DNA from: Clostridia bacterium
GTDB lineage: Bacteria; Bacillota; Clostridia; Christensenellales; Aristaeellaceae
Assembly: GCA_017550745.1 (NCBI GenBank)
Contig: JAFZOG010000031.1
Span: forward strand, 1 to 64,000
Direction: 5' to 3'
Length of the DNA stretch: 64,000 nucleotides
Below, piece by piece: positions 34,149 to 42,208 of the stretch. The notes beneath the pieces were generated by a model that searched no databases, was not told the origin of the DNA, and saw nothing but the letters and a program-made list of their open reading frames with translations. A program made the position numbers and the translations under genes. The first letter of the stretch is position 1, and the number at the start of each line of letters is the position of its first letter.

Positions 34149-35507
34149 ATGAACGAATGGCTTTTTTTGTTGGAAACCGTCGGAAAGTCCTGGCAGGATT
34201 TGGGACAGCCCGGCAGGGTAACGGCGGCGGTATCGGGCGGGGCGGATTCGGTGGCGCTGTTATGTGCGCTGTGCGAACTGTCCCGAAAAGAGGGGTTTTC
34301 TCTGTCCGCCGCCCACGTGGATCACGGCCTGCGGAAAACCTCAGGCCGGGACGCGGAGTTCGTCACCCGGATGTGCGCTGAATTGCGGGTTCCCTGCAAG
34401 GTGTACCGCGTACAGGTGAAAGGGAAAAGCGAGGACGCAGCCCGGCGGACGCGGTATGAAGCGCTTCGGAAAGCCTGCCTGGAAAACAACACGGTCATTC
34501 TGGCCCTGGCCCATCACCGGCGGGACCAGGCGGAAACCATGCTGCTGCATCTGTTCCGGGGCAGCGGCAGCGGCGGCCTGGGGGCGATGGCAGAACGCTC
34601 CCTGCGCATCTTTCCGGAAAGCGAAAGCATCCTTCTGTGGCGGCCCCTGCTTTCCGTATCTCCCGAAACCATCCGCGCCGCGCTGACAGAGCGGGGCATT
34701 CCCTGGGCAGAAGACGAAACCAACGCCGCGGATGATTACCAGCGCAATTACCTGCGCCATCATGTGCTGCCCGCCATTGCCGCCCGCTTCCCCCAGGCGG
34801 AAGAAGCCATGGGCCGGGCGGCACGAATCTTATCGGAAGAAGACAGCTATTTTCGCCATGAGGCCAGCTTGTTTCTTTCCAGCGATGACAACGCCTGCCT
34901 GCATGATCCCTGCCGCTGGGTGCGGTATGCGCCTCTTCAAAGGCTGCATCCGGCGCTTCGGCGGTACGCGCTGCGCATGGCCTGTCCGGTGAAGCTGGAC
35001 TGGGAAACCACCGAAAGGCTGACGGCCCTCTCTCCCGGCGGGAAAATAAATCTGCCGGAGGGATGGCGCGCTTCCTGCACACAGGAGTACCTGCATTTTA
35101 TTCCGCCCGAGGGGAAGGAAATCTCTCCCGCCCTGCCTATGCCCGGTACGCTGATCGCCCAGCCCGGACAAGGAGAAACAGGCGACGGCAGACGCTGCCA
35201 GGCAGTGCCGAAAAGCGTGTATGACCGGTGCGAACTCCGTTTCTGGAAACAGGGCGACGAAATCCGGCCTTTGGGCGCTCCCGGAACCAAATCCATGCAG
35301 GATTATTTTGTGGATAAAAAAGTGCCCCAGCCCTTCCGGCGCTATATACCGCTGCTGTGCATGGGAAGCCGGGTGGTCTGGGCCATCGGCGTCGGCCCCG
35401 GCGAGGAGGCGCGAACGAATCCCGGCGACGACGCCCTGCTGCTTCGCTATGGCGGCTTTCTGCCCGGCGGCCCGCCGGAGCAAAGCCTTGCAACAGAAGA
35501 AGAATAG
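34149..35507 (+). CDS. tilS: tRNA(Ile)-lysidine synthase
   Basis: Converts C34 of tRNA-Ile(CAU) to lysidine with ATP and lysine. 452 aa. The PP-loop is AAVSGGADSVALLCAL (about 25-40), with AHVDHGLR and ALAHHRRDQAETMLLHLFRGSG after it. The C-terminal TilS domain is present (RFWKQGDEIRPLGAPGTKSMQDYFVDKKVP). ATG 34149 has no ribosome site, and the promoter ends about 9 bases before it. It precedes hpt and ftsH in the conserved Firmicutes order. Confidence 0.95.
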   Translation: MNEWLFLLETVGKSWQDLGQPGRVTAAVSGGADSVALLCALCELSRKEGFSLSAAHVDHGLRKTSGRDAEFVTRMCAELRVPCKVYRVQVKGKSEDAARRTRYEALRKACLENNTVILALAHHRRDQAETMLLHLFRGSGSGGLGAMAERSLRIFPESESILLWRPLLSVSPETIRAALTERGIPWAEDETNAADDYQRNYLRHHVLPAIAARFPQAEEAMGRAARILSEEDSYFRHEASLFLSSDDNACLHDPCRWVRYAPLQRLHPALRRYALRMACPVKLDWETTERLTALSPGGKINLPEGWRASCTQEYLHFIPPEGKEISPALPMPGTLIAQPGQGETGDGRRCQAVPKSVYDRCELRFWKQGDEIRPLGAPGTKSMQDYFVDKKVPQPFRRYIPLLCMGSRVVWAIGVGPGEEARTNPGDDALLLRYGGFLPGGPPEQSLATEEE

Positions 35508-35521
35508 AAAGGAAGGAACGT

Positions 35522-36085
35522 ATGGATACCAACGCTGTCATCTATCAGGATCTGGAGCGCATTCTGGTCACGCGGGAAGAAATCACCAAGGCGGTCAGGG
35601 AACTGGGGCAGAAGCTGACCGAAAAGTTCCGGGGAGAGGAAGCGCCGGTGTTCGTGTGCATCCTTAAGGGGGCCAGCGTGTTTTTCACCGACCTGATCCG
35701 GGAAATCGACCTGCCGCTGACCACGGACTTTATGGTGGTGTCCAGTTACGGCAGCAGCACCAAAACCACGGGCGTGGTGAAGATCGTGAAGGACCTGGAC
35801 AAGCCGGTGGTAGGCAAACATGTGGTGCTGGTGGAGGACATCGTGGACAGCGGCATGACCCTTTCCTATCTGAAAAAAGTCTTCGCCAACCGGGAGGCCG
35901 CCTCCGTGTCCATCGTGACGCTGCTGGATAAGCCTTCCCGCCGCCGGGTGGATCTGACGGTGGATCATTCCTGCTTCAACATCCCGGACGCGTTCGTGGT
36001 GGGCTACGGCCTGGATTACGACGAAAAATACCGCAATCTGCCGGATATCGGCGTGCTGCATCCCCGTATCTACGGCGAAGAATAA
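35522..36085 (+). CDS. hpt: Hypoxanthine(-guanine) phosphoribosyltransferase
   Basis: Purine salvage enzyme, 187 aa. The PRPP loop is VVLVEDIVDSGMTL (about 101-114), with CILKGASVFFTDL and the C-terminal VGYGLDYDEKYRNLPDIGVL typical of bacterial Hpt. ATG 35522 is preceded by AAGGAAGG. It lies 14 bp after tilS. In Bacillus, TilS and HprT act together on ftsH expression; whether that holds here is unknown. Confidence 0.96.
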   Translation: MDTNAVIYQDLERILVTREEITKAVRELGQKLTEKFRGEEAPVFVCILKGASVFFTDLIREIDLPLTTDFMVVSSYGSSTKTTGVVKIVKDLDKPVVGKHVVLVEDIVDSGMTLSYLKKVFANREAASVSIVTLLDKPSRRRVDLTVDHSCFNIPDAFVVGYGLDYDEKYRNLPDIGVLHPRIYGEE

Positions 36086-36090
36086 AAAGA

Positions 36091-36120
36091 TTGTCAAAAG
36101 ATGACCGGTTATGGTATAAT
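36091..36120 (+). promoter_or_regulatory. Promoter of ftsH operon
   Basis: TTGTCA, 18-bp spacer ending in TGG (extended -10), TATAAT. Transcription starts near 36127, about 30 nt before the ftsH TTG. Confidence 0.75.
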
Positions 36121-36157
36121 ATTTTGTTGTCCCGAATATGCTGAGGAGGATTGAATT

Positions 36158-38110
36158 TTGCGTAAAGTATCCCGTGGCCTGATCGGCTATATCGTAATGA
36201 TCGCGGCGTTCATCTTCCTGATCGTGCTTTTGTCCGGGGGCGTCAATACGGTGGACCGCCGGATCGAGTACCCCCAGCTTTTGAAGCTGATCGATCAGGA
36301 GAAGGTGGACAGGGTGTCCATCCGGGGTATTTCCCTGGTGGGCCGGCTGAAGAACAGCAGCGTATCCCTGTCGGATTATCCCAGCCGCGCTTATGATTTT
36401 GAGACCACCATCGGCGCGGATTTTTATGACACCGTGCTGACCATGGCCGCCAACAAAGCGGGAAAAAGCGTGAACGAGATTTCCGTTCACGACCTGAGCT
36501 TTGAAATCGAGTATCTGGCGCCGGTGACCACGCCGTGGTACCTGGAAATGCTTCCCTACCTGATCCCCATCGTGCTGCTGATGGTGATGTGGTGGTACAT
36601 CATGCGCCAGCAGACCGGCGGCGGCGGACGGGTGATGAACTTCGGCAAGTCCCGGGCGGCGATGGTGGACCCCAGCAAGAACAAAATCACCTTCGCGGAC
36701 GTGGCCGGGGCCGACGAGGAAAAGGAAGAGCTGCGCGAAATCGTGGACTTCCTCAAGAACCCCAAGCATTACGCCGACCTGGGCGCGCGCATTCCCAAGG
36801 GCGTGCTGCTGGTGGGCCCTCCCGGCACGGGCAAAACCCTGCTGGCAAAGGCCGTGGCCGGGGAAGCCAGCGTGCCCTTCTTCTCCATTTCCGGCTCTGA
36901 CTTTGTGGAAATGTTCGTGGGCGTAGGCGCTTCCCGCGTGCGCGACCTGTTTGAGCAGGCCAAGCGCAACAGCCCCAGCATCGTCTTCATCGACGAAATC
37001 GACGCCGTAGGCCGCCACCGCGGCGCCGGCCTGGGCGGCGGCCACGACGAGCGCGAGCAGACCCTGAACCAATTGCTGGTGGAAATGGACGGCTTTACCG
37101 CCAATGAAGGCGTCATCGTCATGGCCGCCACCAACCGGCGGGACATCCTGGACCCCGCGCTTCTGCGCCCCGGCCGGTTTGACCGCCAGGTAACGGTGAA
37201 CTATCCCGACGTGAACGGGCGCATCGCCATTTTAAAGGTGCATTCCAAAGGCAAGCCCCTGGGGCCCGACGTGGACCTGGAAAACATCGCCAAGCGCACG
37301 CCCTACGCCACCGGCGCCGACCTGGAAAACATCATGAACGAGGGCGCTATCCAGGCCGCCCGCGAAAAGCAGACCACCATCACCCAGAACCATCTGATCG
37401 AAGCGGTGGAGCGCATCCAGATGGGCCCCGAAAAACGGAGCCACAAGGTGCTGGAGGAGGACCGCCGCATCACCGCCTACCACGAAGCGGGCCATGCCAT
37501 CGTGGGCCATTACCTGCCGCTGTGCGATGATGTGCATATGATCACCGTGGTGCCCCGCGGCCAGGCCGCCGGCATGACCCTGAGCCTGCCTGAAAAAGAG
37601 TTTGACCACCAGGGCAAAAAGCGCCTGCTCCAGGAAATTACCATGATGCTGGGCGGCCGGGCCGCCGAAAGCCTCACCCAGGACGACATCTGCACCGGCG
37701 CGGTGAGCGACCTGAAGCGCGCCACCGAAGTGGCCCGGGGCATGGTGACACGCTTCGGCATGAGCGACAGGATCGGCACCGTGTACCTGAGCAACGACCA
37801 GGAAGTGTTCGTGGGCATGGAATTCGGCCAGACCCGGGACTACAGCGAGGAAACCGCCGCCCTCATCGACGCGGAGGTCCGCTCCATCCTGACCCGCTGC
37901 TACGCCGATTCCCTGGACATCCTCAAGGAGCACATCGACCAGCTCCGCGGTTTGGGCGAGCTGCTGATCGAAAAGGAAACCGTCACCCGGGAGGACTTCC
38001 TGCGCTTTATCAGCGATACCGAAGCCGCTGAGGAAGCGCCCGCGCAGCCGGTCGAAACGCCTGCAGAAGCGCCTGCTGAAGTGCCCGATGGCGGAGAGAT
38101 CCAGGCATGA
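36158..38110 (+). CDS. ftsH: ATP-dependent zinc metalloprotease FtsH
   Basis: Membrane AAA+ protease for quality control. 650 aa, two membrane helices (about 9-28 and 131-150) around an extracytoplasmic domain. Walker A GPPGTGKT (220-227), Walker B IVFIDEID (275-282), SRH with RPGRFDR, and zinc motif HEAGH (442-446). The C-terminal tail is rich in Ala, Glu and Pro. The start is TTG 36158 with GGAGG 8 bases upstream. It overlaps the PHP gene by 4 bp. Confidence 0.98.
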   Translation: MRKVSRGLIGYIVMIAAFIFLIVLLSGGVNTVDRRIEYPQLLKLIDQEKVDRVSIRGISLVGRLKNSSVSLSDYPSRAYDFETTIGADFYDTVLTMAANKAGKSVNEISVHDLSFEIEYLAPVTTPWYLEMLPYLIPIVLLMVMWWYIMRQQTGGGGRVMNFGKSRAAMVDPSKNKITFADVAGADEEKEELREIVDFLKNPKHYADLGARIPKGVLLVGPPGTGKTLLAKAVAGEASVPFFSISGSDFVEMFVGVGASRVRDLFEQAKRNSPSIVFIDEIDAVGRHRGAGLGGGHDEREQTLNQLLVEMDGFTANEGVIVMAATNRRDILDPALLRPGRFDRQVTVNYPDVNGRIAILKVHSKGKPLGPDVDLENIAKRTPYATGADLENIMNEGAIQAAREKQTTITQNHLIEAVERIQMGPEKRSHKVLEEDRRITAYHEAGHAIVGHYLPLCDDVHMITVVPRGQAAGMTLSLPEKEFDHQGKKRLLQEITMMLGGRAAESLTQDDICTGAVSDLKRATEVARGMVTRFGMSDRIGTVYLSNDQEVFVGMEFGQTRDYSEETAALIDAEVRSILTRCYADSLDILKEHIDQLRGLGELLIEKETVTREDFLRFISDTEAAEEAPAQPVETPAEAPAEVPDGGEIQA

Positions 38111-38949
38111 GGCGGCCGGATCTGCACCTGCACACCTCCGCCTCCGACGGCAAATATCCCGTTACGGACGTTGCCCGCCTGGTGCAGCGGGCGAATGTGA
38201 CCCTCTTTGCCATCACCGATCATGACACCATGGCCGCCCTGCCCGAAGCCGCCGACGCGGCTTACGAGCGGGGCCTTGCCTTCCTGCCCGGCGTGGAGAT
38301 CAGCGCCGCGGCGGACGAATCCAACGTGCATATCCTGGGCTACGGGGTAGACCCCTGCGATCCGGTGCTGGCCGCGTTTTTCGAGCGGATGAGCGCTGAC
38401 AGGATCCGGCGGATCGCGCAGATGGGCGAGAAGCTGGCGGAACTGGGCATGCCCCTGCCGATGGACGAAATTTTCAGCGGCGCGGGATCCAGCATCGGCC
38501 GTCCCCATCTGGCCCGCGCGATGGTAAAGTGCGGCTACGCCCGGGACACCGGGGAAGCGTTTCAATTGCATCTTAAGCGGGGACGCCCCGCTTATGTGAA
38601 GCGGAATCTGCCAAGCGCTGCCGAAGCCATCCAGCTGCTGCGGGAACGCGGCGCTGTGCCGGTGGTGGCCCATCCGGGCGAGATCCGCCTGCCCAAGGAG
38701 CGCCTGCTTTCCCTGCTGGACGAATGGGAGCGGCACGGGCTCATGGGGCTGGAAGTCTATCACCCGGCCAACCGGGGCAATTACCCGGAATGGGACCGTC
38801 TGGCCCGGCAGCGCGGGCTGCTTGTGACCGGGGGCAGCGATTTCCACGGCGACGGAGCCAACCATGGCAGCATCGGTGAAACCGCGTCCGAATGGCCCGC
38901 CGCGCTGACCGACGCCTGGAAGCTGTTTCGGGCGGTAAATACAAAGTGA
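38107..38949 (+). CDS. PHP-domain phosphoesterase
   Basis: 280 aa metal-dependent phosphoesterase of the YciV/RNase AM type. Metal-binding motifs are DLHLHTSASDG, ITDHDTMAAL, LPGVEIS, HPGEIRLP and GGSDFHGD. Known members hydrolyse 3',5'-nucleoside bisphosphates and 5' ends of short RNA. ATGA overlap with ftsH shows translational coupling. Clear family; exact substrate inferred. Confidence 0.92.
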   Translation: MRRPDLHLHTSASDGKYPVTDVARLVQRANVTLFAITDHDTMAALPEAADAAYERGLAFLPGVEISAAADESNVHILGYGVDPCDPVLAAFFERMSADRIRRIAQMGEKLAELGMPLPMDEIFSGAGSSIGRPHLARAMVKCGYARDTGEAFQLHLKRGRPAYVKRNLPSAAEAIQLLRERGAVPVVAHPGEIRLPKERLLSLLDEWERHGLMGLEVYHPANRGNYPEWDRLARQRGLLVTGGSDFHGDGANHGSIGETASEWPAALTDAWKLFRAVNTK

Positions 38950-38962
38950 GGATTTATCTGTT

Positions 38963-40480
38963 ATGAATTTCCAGCAGGGCTATCGGCCTCCGCAGCCGCC
39001 CAAGCCGCCGAAAAAGCGCAGGGTATTTCCCATCGTGCTGGCCATCATGCTCGTTGCGCTGGCCATCGGCGCGGGAACCTTCGGCTACATGGCCATCCGC
39101 CGCGCCCAGGAGGAAAAAGCGCGCCTGCAGGCGCTGTCGGATGCCGTTTCCCCCTATAATGAAACCTTTCTTCCCGGTATTTACGTGGACGGCATTTCCC
39201 TGGGCGGCATGACAGCGCAGCAGGGCATCGACGCGGTGCTGGCGCAGATCAAGGATCGGCAGACCGGGTGGAACCTGGGGCTGACTTACCGCGGTCATCT
39301 GTTCTATACCCTGCATTATTCAGACTTCGGCGTGTCCACCGACGTGGGCAGCGTGTACGCGCTGCTGGAGCCGCTTTACAGGAAAGGCAAGCTGGGCACC
39401 CTGGAGGAGCGCAAGGCCGAAATGGACGCCGTGGCCCAGGAACCGATCCACGCCTACACCACGGAAAGCGAAATGACCGACGATAGGCTGGACAGTATCC
39501 TCAGCCAGATCCAGGCTGAACTGACCACCGCCCCGCAGGACGCGTACCTGGCCTATTTTGATCCCGACGCGGCAGACCCCTTCGTGATCCAGCCCGAGCA
39601 GTACGGCTCCGCCTTGGACGTGGCCGCCGTCAAGGAAGAAATCCTGGAACGCGCGGCGGAAGGCAAAAGCGGCACCCTGGAATTTCAGCCCGCGTCCGTG
39701 GCGCCCGGCGTGACCACCCAGGATATCCGGAATCAGGTGACGCTGCGCAGCAAGGCCACCACCCCCATTTCCTCCGCCTCCACCGAGGATCGCAACAGCA
39801 ACATCCGCAATGCTTTTTCCTTCCTGAACGGCAAGACCGTTGCCCCCGGCGAGCGGCTGAGCTTCAACAAAGTCACCAAGGAACGCACGCTGAAAAACGG
39901 CTATAAATACGCCATCGAATACGTGCTGGGCATGGAAGAGCTGGGCATCGGCGGCGGCGTGTGCCAGGCCAGCACCACCATGTACCTGGCGGCGCTGCTT
40001 TCCGATCTGCAGATCGTCAGCCGCATCTCCCACTCCGACCCCGTGTCCTATACCACCTTCGGCCAGGATGCCACCGTGGTATACGGGCGGCACGACCTGG
40101 TGTTTAAAAACAACCTGAACGGCACCATCTACATCACCGCCAAGGTGGTGGAGAAGAAAAAGAACAGCCTGGAATGCCAGGTGTGCATCTACGGCCCCAA
40201 GCTGGAGGACGGCGTCAGCTACACCCTCCGCACCGACACCGTGGAAACCATCGCGGCGCCGCTGACCGAGACGTACCAGAAGGATACCAGCCACACCTAC
40301 GTCACTTACAAGGACGAGGAGCCCTACCAGGTGCGCCAGGCCCGGGACGGCTTTGTGAACGAAACCTACCTGCTCAAATGGAAAGACGGCGAGCTGATCG
40401 AAGAAAAATTCGTCAGCCGCGATACCTGCAAGGCCCGCGGCGCGGTGTACGCCGTCGGCACGCTGAACCGGGAGGATTAA
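38963..40480 (+). CDS. VanW-family protein with N-terminal membrane anchor
   Basis: 505 aa. The short Pro/Lys-rich cytoplasmic start (PPQPPKPPKKRR) is followed by a membrane helix (about 22-45), a peptidoglycan-binding-like domain (about 65-240), and the VanW domain (about 265-410) with RNSNIRNAFSFLNGKTVAPGERLSFN and GGGVCQASTTMYLAAL. A C-terminal region of about 90 residues follows. VanW proteins sit in some vancomycin clusters but most, like this one, have no resistance neighbours and an unknown wall role. It is the last gene after ftsH and the PHP gene, with a terminator downstream. Confidence 0.9.
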   Translation: MNFQQGYRPPQPPKPPKKRRVFPIVLAIMLVALAIGAGTFGYMAIRRAQEEKARLQALSDAVSPYNETFLPGIYVDGISLGGMTAQQGIDAVLAQIKDRQTGWNLGLTYRGHLFYTLHYSDFGVSTDVGSVYALLEPLYRKGKLGTLEERKAEMDAVAQEPIHAYTTESEMTDDRLDSILSQIQAELTTAPQDAYLAYFDPDAADPFVIQPEQYGSALDVAAVKEEILERAAEGKSGTLEFQPASVAPGVTTQDIRNQVTLRSKATTPISSASTEDRNSNIRNAFSFLNGKTVAPGERLSFNKVTKERTLKNGYKYAIEYVLGMEELGIGGGVCQASTTMYLAALLSDLQIVSRISHSDPVSYTTFGQDATVVYGRHDLVFKNNLNGTIYITAKVVEKKKNSLECQVCIYGPKLEDGVSYTLRTDTVETIAAPLTETYQKDTSHTYVTYKDEEPYQVRQARDGFVNETYLLKWKDGELIEEKFVSRDTCKARGAVYAVGTLNRED

Positions 40481-40501
40481 CCTCTCTCTGCTGTCCGCCA
40501 A

Positions 40502-40540
40502 GGGGACGCTGAATTTTGCTTCAGCGCCCCCTTTTCTTCT
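40502..40540 (+). terminator. Terminator after the ftsH-PHP-vanW operon
   Basis: Stem GGGGACGCTGAA/TTCAGCGCCCC with a bulged A, followed by CTTTTCTTCT. Confidence 0.75.
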
Positions 40541-40612
40541 GGCTGTGGTCTGCCGCCGCGGCGGATCTGAACAGGAGGGTTGTTTTTCTGCTGGCTTTAC
40601 GCCCGCGGGGGA

Positions 40613-40641
40613 TTGCATAATATGCGGCGGGATGGTAAAGT
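40613..40641 (+). promoter_or_regulatory. Promoter of metF-metH operon
   Basis: TTGCAT, 17 bp ending in TGG, TAAAGT. The roughly 38-nt leader is too short for a SAM or cobalamin riboswitch, and none is seen in 40541-40685. Confidence 0.6.
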
Positions 40642-40685
40642 AAGCAGAAGGAAAACATTGCTGCCACCGAAAGGCGGAGGAAACC

Positions 40686-41555
40686 ATGGCGAACACATCG
40701 CTGAAAGAACTGCTGCATGATAAGCGGCGGCCCATCCTGGTGGAGTTTGACCCGCCCCGGAACGAAAGCCCGGCCGCGTTTATAGCCGGCGCGCGGGAAT
40801 TATACGCGGCAGGCGCGGATATCATCACCATCGCGGACTGTCCCATCGGCAAAGCGAGCATTGACGCCTGCATGCTGGCGGCGAAGCTGAAACGGGAATA
40901 CGGCATCGAGACCCTGCCCCACATGGCGTGCCGGGACAGGAATCTGAACGCGTCCAAAGCGCTGCTCATGGGGCTGACCATGGAGGGGATCGGCCAGGTG
41001 CTGCTGGTGACGGGAGACCCGGTCTCCCACGAGGACAGGGAACAGGTAAAGGGCGTGTTCCAGATGACCAGCCGGACCCTGGCCGGGTACATCGTGGATT
41101 TAGCGGAACAGGGGAAACTGAGCCCCTTTTTCCTCTGCGGCGCGCTGAACGTGAACGCCCTCCACTTTGATCAGGAGCTCCGCCGGGCCAAGGCAAAAGA
41201 AGAAAGCGGCATCCAGGCTTTTCTGACCCAGCCCGTATCCGGGCAGCGGGCGGCGCGCAATCTGATATCCGCCCGGCAGGAACTGAAAGGGGCGCTGCTG
41301 GGCGGGCTGTTTCCCATCGTCAGCTATAAAAACGCCTGTTTCCTCAAAAACGAAGTGGCGGGCATGGAGGTGGAGGACGGCCTGCTGAACGCTTATCTGG
41401 GGCTTGACCGGGAAGCGGGCGAGGCCCTGGGGCGGAAAAACTGCCTGGACATGGCAAAGGCCATCCGGGACAGCGTGGACGGGTTTTATATCATGACGCC
41501 CTTCCGGCGCGTGGCGCTGGTGAAGGGCATCATCAGCGACCTGAAAGCCCTATGA
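40686..41555 (+). CDS. metF: 5,10-methylenetetrahydrofolate reductase
   Basis: Makes 5-methyl-THF for MetH. 289 aa TIM barrel. It shows LVEFDPPRNES, the FAD-contact region LPHMACRDRNLNASKALLMGL, LLVTGDP and FLTQPV. ATG 40686 has GGCGGAGG upstream. It overlaps the next gene by 4 bp and heads a three-gene methionine operon in which the methyl donor, the reactivation factor and the B12 enzyme are together. Confidence 0.94.
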   Translation: MANTSLKELLHDKRRPILVEFDPPRNESPAAFIAGARELYAAGADIITIADCPIGKASIDACMLAAKLKREYGIETLPHMACRDRNLNASKALLMGLTMEGIGQVLLVTGDPVSHEDREQVKGVFQMTSRTLAGYIVDLAEQGKLSPFFLCGALNVNALHFDQELRRAKAKEESGIQAFLTQPVSGQRAARNLISARQELKGALLGGLFPIVSYKNACFLKNEVAGMEVEDGLLNAYLGLDREAGEALGRKNCLDMAKAIRDSVDGFYIMTPFRRVALVKGIISDLKAL

Positions 41556-42208
41556 AGATCGACGTTTCCCAAGCCCTGCGCTACCTGGGCGCCTCAGGCG
41601 CGGACGAGGCCACCCGCCGGGCAATGGTGCAAATCGCGGAGGACACGGCCGCGCGGCTTTCGCCCCGTTATGTGTACCGGGTATTTGACGCGGCGCATAC
41701 GGAGGAAGGGGTTTTCCTTCCGGAAGGGAACCTGCTTCTGCCCGGTAAAATGGCGGCAACGATGCTGGCAGGCTGCAGCCGGGCGGTTCTTCTCTGCTGC
41801 ACCTTGGGCGCGGCGTTTGACCGGATGCTGGGCATGGCGCAGGCCCGGGACATGGCGAAAGCGGCGATGCTGAACGCCTGCGGCAGCGCCTATGTGGAAG
41901 CGGGCTGCGACGAAGCCCAGGAAGAAATCGCCGCGCGGTATCCGTCGCTTTACCTCACCGACCGGTTCAGCCCCGGATACGGCGATCTGCCGCTGCAGCT
42001 CCAGCCCGATCTCTTGAACGCCCTGAACGCGGAAAAACGCCTGGGCGTGACGCTGACGGATACCTGCCTGATGCTGCCCGCCAAGTCCGTCACCGCCGTC
42101 ATCGGTCTATCGGAAACGCCCCAGCCGGCGCGGATCCGCGGCTGCGGATACTGCGCCATGAAAGGGAAATGCACATATCGGGAAAGGGGAAAACACTGTG
42201 GCATTTGA
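41552..42208 (+). CDS. Stand-alone MetH reactivation-domain protein
   Basis: 218 aa, equivalent to the C-terminal AdoMet-binding activation domain of E. coli MetH, here a separate polypeptide. The signature RFSPGYGDLPLQLQPDLL (about 131-148) matches the RxSPGYpd motif. A Cys-rich end (CGYCAMKGKCTYRERGKHC) may bind metal, as in many clostridial versions. It is coupled to metF and overlaps metH by 11 bp, consistent with a split methionine synthase. Confidence 0.92.
   Translation: MKIDVSQALRYLGASGADEATRRAMVQIAEDTAARLSPRYVYRVFDAAHTEEGVFLPEGNLLLPGKMAATMLAGCSRAVLLCCTLGAAFDRMLGMAQARDMAKAAMLNACGSAYVEAGCDEAQEEIAARYPSLYLTDRFSPGYGDLPLQLQPDLLNALNAEKRLGVTLTDTCLMLPAKSVTAVIGLSETPQPARIRGCGYCAMKGKCTYRERGKHCGI

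Noticed and set aside
35447..37072. 541-codon minus-strand frame across hpt and ftsH
   Set aside because: Antisense of two well-identified housekeeping genes.
40541..40685. Cobalamin or SAM riboswitch before metF
   Set aside because: The predicted 5' leader is only about 45 nt and none of the conserved riboswitch core motifs is present.
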